Of a DNA stretch of 53,395 nucleotides, positions 1 to 7,184 are shown piece by piece (the stretch's first letter is position 1; the number at the start of each line of letters is the position of its first letter). The stretch comes from an uncultured Alphaproteobacteria bacterium. GTDB taxonomy: Bacteria > Pseudomonadota > Alphaproteobacteria > RF32 > CAG-239. The translations under genes were made by a program, and so were the position numbers. Under the pieces are notes generated by a model. The model had not been told where the DNA came from, did no database searches, and saw nothing but the letters and a program-made list of their open reading frames with translations. The DNA lies in the NCBI GenBank assembly GCA_944390885.1, contig CALXRP010000013.1:1-53395 (forward strand). The letters run 5' to 3'.

Positions 1-38
1 CCAGCTCTTCGCTGCCTCCCGTCCGCTCGGTGATTGAC

Positions 39-67
39 CTTATAGCCTCACCTTTCTTCATTGTCAA
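39..67 (-). promoter_or_regulatory. Strong sigma70-type promoter reading out of the left edge
   Basis: On the minus strand the sequence reads TTGACA (62-67), a 17-base spacer, then TATAAG (39-44). This is nearly consensus. Transcription would start near base 30 and leave the window, so the product is not visible. The same stretch could encode the first 20 codons of an ORF starting ATG at 61-59, but that ATG lies between the -35 and -10 boxes and has no ribosome binding site, so I favour the promoter reading. Confidence 0.6.
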
Positions 68-250
68 TAACTTTTTTTAAAAAAAATTCATTTTTTATTA
101 TCTTTTTTTTAATTCTTTGAAAAATGATGAAAAAATTTTTTTTAAATTTAGCAATTGATCGTTTTGGCGTTTTGTTTTCTTTTTTTTAACCTTATACGGC
201 GTACAATCAGAGAGAATAGCACAATTATGACATTAAACAAGGTACCAATT
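68..250. other. AT-rich intergenic region between divergent transcripts
   Basis: This stretch holds long A and T runs and separates the leftward promoter from the rightward lipoprotein gene. A TATACG box near 192-197 could be a -10 for the rightward gene, with a poor TTTTGT -35 upstream. No gene is seen. Confidence 0.4.
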
Positions 251-676
251 ATGTTAAAAAACAATATTTTAGTATTTACTTTAGTCTTACTTCTTTCGGC
301 CTGTGCCTCTGATAAACCCAGGCTGTTAGGTATAGACGGCAGCGAGATTCCACCGGCATTTGCCAATTTTCCGGATATGCCGTTTCCTGACCAGGCTTAT
401 ATAGACTTGGAAGAAACCAAAGCTCTGGGTAGCGGAGAAAACTGGATTGGGAGTCTGGTTTATGATGTTCCTTACAATGCCAGCAGCATTTTTGACTTTT
501 ATGTCCTTGAAATGCCTAAATTAAAATGGGTCGAAGTTGCCACGGTACGGGCAAAAATCAGCCATATGACTTATGTCAGAAACAACCGGGCCGTACAAAT
601 TTTGATTCAACAAGACGGCAGTGATTCGGCTATTGTTACGATAACGGCAATTCCGAATCAGAGTCACATTAACTAA
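251..676 (+). CDS. Small predicted lipoprotein (141 aa)
   Basis: The chosen ATG follows an AAGG ribosome binding site (239-242) with eight bases of spacing and gives a classical lipoprotein signal: basic start, hydrophobic core, and an LLLSAC lipobox with the Cys near residue 19. Upstream in-frame starts at 155 and 227 would only lengthen the N-terminus. The mature part is about 120 residues with a pattern (FDFYVLEMP..KW, then NNRAVQILI) like small alphaproteobacterial lipoproteins that fold as one alpha/beta domain. I do not recognise a named family. It lies 10 bases before the hydrolase-like gene, so the two are probably co-transcribed. Its position just before the T4SS genes may be accidental. 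Outer-membrane attachment is inferred from the lipobox. Confidence 0.8.
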   Translation: MLKNNILVFTLVLLLSACASDKPRLLGIDGSEIPPAFANFPDMPFPDQAYIDLEETKALGSGENWIGSLVYDVPYNASSIFDFYVLEMPKLKWVEVATVRAKISHMTYVRNNRAVQILIQQDGSDSAIVTITAIPNQSHIN

Positions 677-686
677 GGAATCGCGC

Positions 687-1532
687 ATGAAGTTTACGTT
701 TTTCACTTTTGGGGGCGGCCAATTTTGGGAAGATGTATTCTTTTATCAGAAATGGCGTATCCAGCGCAATCTCGAATCTAAAAAATACCGCCTGCTAGAC
801 GCATGGGATATTGAACGGCATCGCGGCAGTTTTGAAGAGTGTCGTAAAGCCTTTGTTAAATTTATTGACGTGTATCAGATGCCCCGGCAAAAAGGCCCGA
901 TGATCATAATGCTGCACGGCTTTGCCGAAAGTAAAAATGTTTTTCGTCCCTTATGGCGCAAGGCCTTGAAAAAAGGCTATTTGGTTGCTGCCATTAATTA
1001 TCCTTCCACGGAGAAAAAAATTGACGGACATGTCAAACAGATTTTGTTTATGATGAACCATCTGGAAGATGTGCAAGAAGTTTATTTTGTCGCAAAAGGA
1101 ATCGGCGCAGTCATCCTGCGAAAACTCTTGTCTGTCAAAGCCTCGTGGAAAGAGAGAATCAGAGTTAAAAGAATTGTTTTGGTTTGTCCCGCGAATCAGG
1201 GCAGCGCGTTTATTACCGCCTTGGGGAAAAATAAGCTTTTGCGATGGATTTTTGGCCCGGTAACAGAGGAGATGACTATTCAAAAAGTTCGCAGAATCCC
1301 GTCTTTTCCTGCCAATATTGAAACAGGAATTATTTATTGTGAACATCCGTTGAAAAAATTTATCCGCTTTTTGCCCGACAAATTAGCAGCCATTTTGCCA
1401 AACGAAAACGAATCTAAACTTGCCGAGGTTAAAAGCATGGTAGAAATCAAAAACAGCAACTGGAATGTTTTTAAAAATTTGAGGGTTTCCTGCGCCGTTT
1501 TGAATTTTCTGGCCAAAGGGCGCTTCAAATAA
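687..1532 (+). CDS. Alpha/beta-hydrolase-fold protein with altered nucleophile motif (281 aa)
   Basis: The ATG has an AAGGA site just upstream. Around residues 71-85 the sequence PMIIMLHGFAES matches the first core strand and oxyanion-hole turn of alpha/beta hydrolases. A later segment (FVAKGIGAVILRKLL, about residues 131-145) sits where the nucleophile elbow normally reads G-x-S-x-G, but here the Ser position appears to be Gly. A further core strand (IVLVCPANQGSA) follows. There is no signal peptide or membrane segment, so a cytoplasmic location is expected. The fold assignment is fairly safe. Enzymatic activity is doubtful unless another residue serves as nucleophile. It ends 80 bases before the T4SS operon, which has its own promoter, so a direct T4SS role is not shown. 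Confidence 0.75.
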   Translation: MKFTFFTFGGGQFWEDVFFYQKWRIQRNLESKKYRLLDAWDIERHRGSFEECRKAFVKFIDVYQMPRQKGPMIIMLHGFAESKNVFRPLWRKALKKGYLVAAINYPSTEKKIDGHVKQILFMMNHLEDVQEVYFVAKGIGAVILRKLLSVKASWKERIRVKRIVLVCPANQGSAFITALGKNKLLRWIFGPVTEEMTIQKVRRIPSFPANIETGIIYCEHPLKKFIRFLPDKLAAILPNENESKLAEVKSMVEIKNSNWNVFKNLRVSCAVLNFLAKGRFK

Positions 1533-1574
1533 GCAAAAAATAAAGAAACTGTAACATAATTTTTATGTTTTTTA

Positions 1575-1583
1575 TGATATACT
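1575..1583 (+). promoter_or_regulatory. Extended -10 promoter for the VirB6-like operon
   Basis: TGATATACT matches an extended -10 element (TG-n-TATACT, box at 1578-1583). The -35 region (1555-1560) is poor, which is tolerated with an extended -10. Start would fall near 1590, about 20 bases before the first small gene, and the run of same-strand genes to 10049 has no other clear promoter. Confidence 0.45.
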
Positions 1584-1612
1584 GAATAATAAACAGACGG
1601 AAAGAAACTAAA

Positions 1613-1804
1613 ATGAAAACATTGGCCGGATATTTGGGGTTCATCTGTATAGGTGCATTTTTATATTGGTTTGATATTTTTTCATGGATTTCGGGAACCG
1701 GTTTTTTGGTTTTTATTTTTATTGTTATTGCCGCTTTGTTTGTAATTGCATTTAAAATTCTGGGCAACCCGTTTAAACAAGAGGACAACAATGAAAATAA
1801 ATAA
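1613..1804 (+). CDS. Small membrane protein with two TM helices (63 aa)
   Basis: The ATG follows a purine-rich site (ACGGAAAG). Residues 5-24 and 29-50 form two hydrophobic helices separated by a short turn (SWISGTG), and the tail is charged (KQEDNNENK). The last 14 bases overlap the next gene, whose start lies inside this one, so translation may be coupled. I do not recognise a family. A small partner of the VirB6-like complex is an inference from position only. Confidence 0.7.
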   Translation: MKTLAGYLGFICIGAFLYWFDIFSWISGTGFLVFIFIVIAALFVIAFKILGNPFKQEDNNENK

Positions 1805-3998
1805 ATTTTTGACAATATTGTTTTTCTGGCTGTCTGCCTTGTTTTTTGTTTCGGATGCTTTTGCCGCTTTCAAGGATTGCGGCGGCGACAGAAACATTTG
1901 TAATGACGGGCAATATCAATATTGTGACAGAACCTCCGGAGAGTGGAAATGCCAGGAAGACCAGGTGGGAGAAGAAGGAAAAGATCGGGGATGCGATGAC
2001 CTGAACACCCGGCTTGCTGAGGCAAGAGAATGTCTTTTTTGCCCATTATTCAAAGTATTATACGGCGCTGCACAGACCATGGCTCAAACTGCAACAGACA
2101 AAACAGCCATTCCCATCCGCAATGTTTTGGTTGTGGCTTTTGCCGTGTATATTGCCTTTTCAGCTCTCGGCTATGTCAGCTCCTTTACAAAGCAAGATGC
2201 ACCGAAATATCTGACCGGATTGTTGATTATGGCTTTTAAAGTCTTGGTTGTTTTTCTCCTGTTGTCCAATGTTAATGAAATTTATACATTATTTATTAAT
2301 CCTTTGCTCATGGCCGGACTTGATTTTGGCGGGAATTTGCTTTTTGGCGCCGGCGCCGAAACCATGGCGGCATGTAAAGAAGGGGCTTCGGCTTCGTTGA
2401 CGGGAATCCTGCCGGACGGCCTTTATCAAGGCTTAGAATGCTATATTGTTTCAATTCAGCAAGAAATTGCTTTTGCTCAAGCGGCCGGCGGAGCGATTTG
2501 GTGTTTTGGCCTAAAAGAACTAACATCCATTCTTGACGGGGGCAGTATTGGTGCCGGTTTTGGCTTGCTCGGACAAGGGGCTGTGGTGTATTTATGTTCT
2601 TTACTGTTATCTTTTGCTTTTGCATTCTATCTGATTGATACGGTTGTTCAACTCGGTATATTTGGAGCACTTCTTTGTTTCTTAATGGCCTGCTGGCCTT
2701 TTAAGATTACGTCGGGATATTCACAAGCCGGGCTCAAACTTCTCTTGAATGCATTTTTTGTCTTTATCTTTATGGGCGTTGTTGTCAGCGTTAATGTTGT
2801 GCTTATTGCAGAATCTTTAACTGCCGATGGCGGTTTGGGCGCTTTGCAGGATGCTCTTAATCAGAACAAAATTGATGTTGTAAAGACTACTTTAGACTGG
2901 AGTTTCGGTGGATTCTTAATCTTGTTGTGCTGTACTATTTTCGGCTTCAAATTCTGCGCCCAGGCTTCTGTTCTGGCCGGACAATTTGCCGGCGGCGGTG
3001 GTGCCGAAATCGGCCGTAACATTGGCGGTATGGCTGCCAGTGCAGTTGTCAGACCGGCTAAGAAAATCGGCAATGCCGCAGCAGCTCCTATTTTGGCTGT
3101 CGGCGCCCGACAAGCTTCCAAAGCTTATGATGCAACCAAACAGTTTGTACAAAGAGGTGCCCGAAATGTGGCAAATTATGCAAAATTGGGAGCAGCCGGC
3201 AAAGCTCTGGGTATGAATAAATGGACAAAACCCCAGACACCTGCGACACAAAACGGGAATGCTCCGCAAAATTCTGCAATGCAAACCGGGCAAACTCCAC
3301 CGACCAGCGCAAATATGCCAGCTGCAGGGGCGACAACAACAGGCGGAACGAATACTCCTAATGTCAGAAATGCCTTTAACGGTCAGAACGGTCCACAGAC
3401 TTCTTTTGCCAACGCTCCGGGAGCCGTCGGCGGGGCTGCTGCAGCCGCAAGCCAGTTTGCCGGCAATATGGACTCTAAAATTTTGGAAGAAGCACGGCAA
3501 ATGCAGCAAGAAGCGCTGAAAAACTATGAAAAGGCAAAAGAAGAAGCTACCAAGGCTTTTGCGACATATAATGAAATTTCAGCCCAAACAGCGCAAGCGC
3601 AGCAAGAAGCCAATATGGCGCGTGCCGCCTTGGAACAAGCCAAAGGGACTCCGCAGGAAAGTGCCGCACAAGCTGCCTTTAATCAGGCACAAAGTAAATT
3701 TGAAGCTTTAAGAGCTCAGCGAGCTTCGGCCGAATCGGTGGCAACAACTCTGCGTCAAAATATGAACGCCCAGGCTGTTTCTTATCATGTAAATTCTCAA
3801 AAAGCGGCAGCTTATGCTGCCGGAAACGGCAACAGTTTTAATGAGGCTAAAGCGGCGGCAGAAGCTTCTGCCAATAACCTTGGCCGGATTACGGCAGAAA
3901 TGGAACGGGTCCTGAATGCCCGCCCGCGACCGGAAAACAGCGCTGCAGCTTCAAATACTTCTGGACAGAATCCGGCTCAGCCGGCTAAGAAAGGTTAA
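1791..3998 (+). CDS. VirB6/TrbL-like T4SS channel protein 1 (735 aa)
   Basis: The ATG at 1791 is preceded by AAGAGGA and gives a signal peptide (residues 1-23, ending VSDAFA). A Cys-rich stretch follows, then a CLFCPLFKV motif near residue 75 that recurs in sister genes here. Several hydrophobic helices (about residues 90-400) contain a conserved cytosolic-turn motif (LSFAFAFYLIDTVVQLG, then PFKI) typical of TrbL/VirB6 proteins, which form the inner-membrane gate of P-type T4SS. After about residue 410 a long Ala/Gln-rich tail is predicted to be disordered, then coiled coil (EALKNYEKAKEEATKAF onward). The tail starts with NIGGMAASA, also present in VirB6-like protein 4. Its large size and extended tail recall the rvh VirB6 proteins of Rickettsiales. 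First large gene of the operon. Confidence 0.85.
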   Translation: MKINKFLTILFFWLSALFFVSDAFAAFKDCGGDRNICNDGQYQYCDRTSGEWKCQEDQVGEEGKDRGCDDLNTRLAEARECLFCPLFKVLYGAAQTMAQTATDKTAIPIRNVLVVAFAVYIAFSALGYVSSFTKQDAPKYLTGLLIMAFKVLVVFLLLSNVNEIYTLFINPLLMAGLDFGGNLLFGAGAETMAACKEGASASLTGILPDGLYQGLECYIVSIQQEIAFAQAAGGAIWCFGLKELTSILDGGSIGAGFGLLGQGAVVYLCSLLLSFAFAFYLIDTVVQLGIFGALLCFLMACWPFKITSGYSQAGLKLLLNAFFVFIFMGVVVSVNVVLIAESLTADGGLGALQDALNQNKIDVVKTTLDWSFGGFLILLCCTIFGFKFCAQASVLAGQFAGGGGAEIGRNIGGMAASAVVRPAKKIGNAAAAPILAVGARQASKAYDATKQFVQRGARNVANYAKLGAAGKALGMNKWTKPQTPATQNGNAPQNSAMQTGQTPPTSANMPAAGATTTGGTNTPNVRNAFNGQNGPQTSFANAPGAVGGAAAAASQFAGNMDSKILEEARQMQQEALKNYEKAKEEATKAFATYNEISAQTAQAQQEANMARAALEQAKGTPQESAAQAAFNQAQSKFEALRAQRASAESVATTLRQNMNAQAVSYHVNSQKAAAYAAGNGNSFNEAKAAAEASANNLGRITAEMERVLNARPRPENSAAASNTSGQNPAQPAKKG

Positions 3999-4003
3999 AA
4001 GCC

Positions 4004-5323
4004 ATGCGTATTCTGCGGGACATACGAAATCTCCTCAAGATACTGGTCGTTTTGCTGCCGGTTATTCTGATTTTGCCGTCCTGTTCTGCCGATGGCGCCA
4101 TTGAACAGAATGACAATCCGGATGCCGAAGCAGAGCAGATGAAAGGCTGCTGGCAGGAAGCCGTGATTGAAGATTTGTATACCGTTATGGGCGAAACGGC
4201 CATGGGAATGTATGAAAAAATTACCAAAGGTGCCATGGCGGCCGTGATGGTCGGTTTTGCTATTTGGTTTGCCTTGCGGCTTTTGAAATATACCGGTTCA
4301 GTAGCGGAGGAAAATCCCGGCCAATTGTGGAACGACATTTTGAGAAAATTATTTTTGTGTTTTTTCTGCGGCCTTATCGCCTCTTCAACTGATAATATGC
4401 TATATCTGATTAATACTTTTGTTTTTCCAATTTATAATGCCTTTTTGGAGCTGGGATCGCGGGTTCTTACGGCCGTTGCTGAAAACGACGGGGTAAAATT
4501 TTCCGGCCAAGGAGAAGAGCTCAAAATTCTAGGGGGCGTATTTAGAATTGAAAGAACGGTTATGTGCGTTGCCGAAGGAAGCAAAGATGCCACGTTATCC
4601 GGTTTTCCGACATCTACACTGTCCATGATGCAATGCATGATCTGTTCTATTAATGAGCGATTGACATTGGGCTATAACATTGCTTACAGAGTTCTGCAAG
4701 GAAGATCTTTTATGGCAACGGTCAATGCTCTATTGCTTATTATATGTTTTACCATCATCAAGGTTTCTTTTGTCTTTTATCTGGTGGACAATATCTTCAA
4801 ATTTGCCGTTATTGTTATTATGATGCCAATTTTGGTCATGGCATATCCGTTTCAAGACGGGTGGGCCAAATTCGGCTTTAAAACCATTTTAACATCTTCT
4901 GCCTTTATGATGGCTATTGCTGTTATGATTGCTATGGCTTTGATGGCAATTGTCCAGATAATTCAGCAGAATCCGGACGTTTTTGATCCTAAAGATGCGG
5001 AACTTCAGATCAATGAATTTACGGCTGTTATGCTGGCGCTTCTTCTTATTGCCTTTCTTATCACCGGAACAATCAAAGTTGCCAGAGAAATTACAACCGG
5101 TCTGGTCGGCGGTTCAGTTGACAACGAATTCCAGAAAAAGCTGTTGGGTGTTGCATTATTGGCAGTTCACGCATTGACCGGCGGGCTGACAAAAGGTCTG
5201 ACAAAAATCGGATTTGTTATGCGCGCTAAAGACAAACTGAATAATTCCGCTTTAGGCAAGGCCATGGAAAAGCGCCGAGAAATTATTGACAGAGTTAATG
5301 AACTTGCAGGGAGGAAACCATGA
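4004..5323 (+). CDS. VirB6/TrbL-like T4SS channel protein 2 (439 aa)
   Basis: The start lies six bases after the previous stop, with AAAGG upstream. The N-terminus is a basic hydrophobic signal ending LILPSC, which could be a lipobox, although Pro at -2 is unusual. Then come an acidic linker with one Cys and about six hydrophobic helices: residues 70-92, 112-135, 236-262, 264-286, 296-318 and 337-357. The FVFYLVDNIFKFAVIVIMMP stretch corresponds to the TrbL/VirB6 core seen in the sister proteins. It lacks the long tail of paralogues 1, 3 and 4 and is the shortest of the four. Its stop overlaps the start of the next gene (ATGA), indicating coupled translation. Confidence 0.82.
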   Translation: MRILRDIRNLLKILVVLLPVILILPSCSADGAIEQNDNPDAEAEQMKGCWQEAVIEDLYTVMGETAMGMYEKITKGAMAAVMVGFAIWFALRLLKYTGSVAEENPGQLWNDILRKLFLCFFCGLIASSTDNMLYLINTFVFPIYNAFLELGSRVLTAVAENDGVKFSGQGEELKILGGVFRIERTVMCVAEGSKDATLSGFPTSTLSMMQCMICSINERLTLGYNIAYRVLQGRSFMATVNALLLIICFTIIKVSFVFYLVDNIFKFAVIVIMMPILVMAYPFQDGWAKFGFKTILTSSAFMMAIAVMIAMALMAIVQIIQQNPDVFDPKDAELQINEFTAVMLALLLIAFLITGTIKVAREITTGLVGGSVDNEFQKKLLGVALLAVHALTGGLTKGLTKIGFVMRAKDKLNNSALGKAMEKRREIIDRVNELAGRKP

Positions 5324-7167
5324 TGCCTATTCATTATTCCAACCTGCAAAAACAGCTTTTTATCCGGCTCTTTGTTGTTGCCGCCGCCCTTGTTGCCGTT
5401 GTTTTTCTTGACTGTAATCTTTTTAACAATGCTCATGCCGCCAATATCATCGGAGAAGTGTGGGATGAAGGGATCAGAAAACTTAAAGACACGGTTTATA
5501 AAGCTTTTTTCAAACCGAATGTTCATTGCCCGGCTCAAAACACTCTGGCTGAAAGATACAGTATGTGTTTTTCCTGTATGACCATGAAAGTTTTGCTGGA
5601 AGGTTTTATGACGGCTTGCGCATCAAGTTATCATGTTGTTCAGGAAGCTGCCGTTAAACTCCTGCTTATCGGCACGATGCTCTGGGTTCCGTTTACCGTT
5701 ATCAAACATGTTTCTTCTCTCACTGATCCTGAGGCGCCGTCTATTGTCAATGATCTGGGAAAATTTACGTTCAAAATTATTGTTGCTTATGTTTTTATTA
5801 CCGCCGGGGTTACGGCCATGATTGATTTGGTTATCAATCCCATCTTGGCAACCGGCGCTGATTTTGCCAATGCCTTTTTGGATTCCGGGCTGCCGTCCCC
5901 AACGGAAGATCAGACAGAATATGTATATAACGGGCCGAGCAATTGGATATCTCCTGATGTTTTGAACAAAATTATGCTCTTTACCGAAGGAATCAGCCGG
6001 CGTGTTTCCATCAATTTGGTTCTCGGCAACGGGCTGACATGTTTTTCATGGAGTGCCGGTTTTAAGTTTATGGCGCTTGAAATTCCTAATATCTGGTTAT
6101 GGTTGTGTGGCGCCGTTATCTGGTTTATCGGCCTTTTATTAATGTTATTTGTCAGCTATTATCTTTTGGATATTTGCTTTAAAATCGGTTTTGCCATTTT
6201 GGCGTTGCCGATCGTTATTGCTTTATGGCCTTTTAACATTACTAAAACAAAGGTCAGTGTTTGTTTCTCAATCATTCTAAAAGCCGCTGCAACTTATGCA
6301 TTTTTGTCGCTTATCGTGGTTTTTGCCATGGTCATGATTGATCAGGGAATCGGCGGTGTGGATCAGCTTTTTAAAGCTTTTGAAGATGATAACATCAGTT
6401 ATGTTTCTAATAAGTTTTCATTAACCGGCGGGCCGTTTATCATCTTTTGTATCTGTTTTATTTACGCGATCAAATTAATCGGCACCAATGGTACTTATAC
6501 GGATAAGTTCTTCCCCGATAAAGTCTTTAAAGGGGTCGGACCAATGCATGAATACAGTGCTAAAATTGCCAATACCATTAAAGCCGCGGCTATAGCTCCT
6601 GCAAAACTGGCCGGCGATATTGCGGTTCATCAAACAGGCCGGGCTGCCGGCGGACTGGTTAAAGGGGTCTTTCATGCCGCGACCGGCAACAAGTTTAAAC
6701 AAGGACAGACGGCTGTCGGCAACACGGCCAAAGGCGCCGGAACTGCCGTCAGCGCGGCAGGAAGCGGTGTAAAAGCCGCCGGAGCCGGAATGGAAGCTGC
6801 CGGAAGCGCTGCTCAAGCGGCAGGAACCGGTCTTAAAGCCGCCGGCGGAGGTATGAAAGCAGCAGGTGCAGCTATGCAAGCCATCCCGATTGTCGGAAAT
6901 GTTGCCGGCGCCGTAGTCGGGGCAGCCGGAACTGCCGTATCTGCAGCAGGATCAGCCGTTTCTGCCGCCGGGAAAGCGGCCAAAGCTGCAGGAAAAGCAA
7001 CAAAAGCCGCCGGAAGTGCCGTCAAACAAACCGGACAGACGATCAAAAAAGCCGGACAGCATGTTAATAATATGGCGGCGACCGGTGCAAACAGCAGCAA
7101 AGAAGACAAGAAGAAAGAAGAAGAGAAAAAACGGGAAGAAGAAAACAAATCGGCGGGACAAGGATAA
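5320..7167 (+). CDS. VirB6/TrbL-like T4SS channel protein 3 with Ala/Gly repeat tail (615 aa)
   Basis: The start is ATGATG overlapping the previous stop, with GGGAGG upstream. A signal-like helix (residues 10-35, ending NNAHA) is followed by a four-Cys segment including CFSCMTMKV, the counterpart of the CxxC-LFKV motif in paralogues 1 and 4. TrbL-type helices lie between residues about 95 and 390 and include SYYLLDICFKIGFAILALP. From about residue 460 to 585 the tail is a run of Ala/Gly-rich seven-residue units (AAGxGxK type), probably an amphipathic helix or extended rod, ending in a Lys/Glu-rich cap (KKKEEEKKREEE). Role: inner-membrane T4SS channel component. Which side of the membrane the tail faces cannot be told from the sequence. 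Confidence 0.83.
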   Translation: MMPIHYSNLQKQLFIRLFVVAAALVAVVFLDCNLFNNAHAANIIGEVWDEGIRKLKDTVYKAFFKPNVHCPAQNTLAERYSMCFSCMTMKVLLEGFMTACASSYHVVQEAAVKLLLIGTMLWVPFTVIKHVSSLTDPEAPSIVNDLGKFTFKIIVAYVFITAGVTAMIDLVINPILATGADFANAFLDSGLPSPTEDQTEYVYNGPSNWISPDVLNKIMLFTEGISRRVSINLVLGNGLTCFSWSAGFKFMALEIPNIWLWLCGAVIWFIGLLLMLFVSYYLLDICFKIGFAILALPIVIALWPFNITKTKVSVCFSIILKAAATYAFLSLIVVFAMVMIDQGIGGVDQLFKAFEDDNISYVSNKFSLTGGPFIIFCICFIYAIKLIGTNGTYTDKFFPDKVFKGVGPMHEYSAKIANTIKAAAIAPAKLAGDIAVHQTGRAAGGLVKGVFHAATGNKFKQGQTAVGNTAKGAGTAVSAAGSGVKAAGAGMEAAGSAAQAAGTGLKAAGGGMKAAGAAMQAIPIVGNVAGAVVGAAGTAVSAAGSAVSAAGKAAKAAGKATKAAGSAVKQTGQTIKKAGQHVNNMAATGANSSKEDKKKEEEKKREEENKSAGQG

Positions 7168-7184
7168 CGAATGAGGCATTGATT

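Noticed and set aside
1..61. Partial minus-strand gene starting ATG at 61
   Set aside because: The ATG lies between a near-perfect -35 and -10 and has no ribosome binding site. Only 20 codons are visible.
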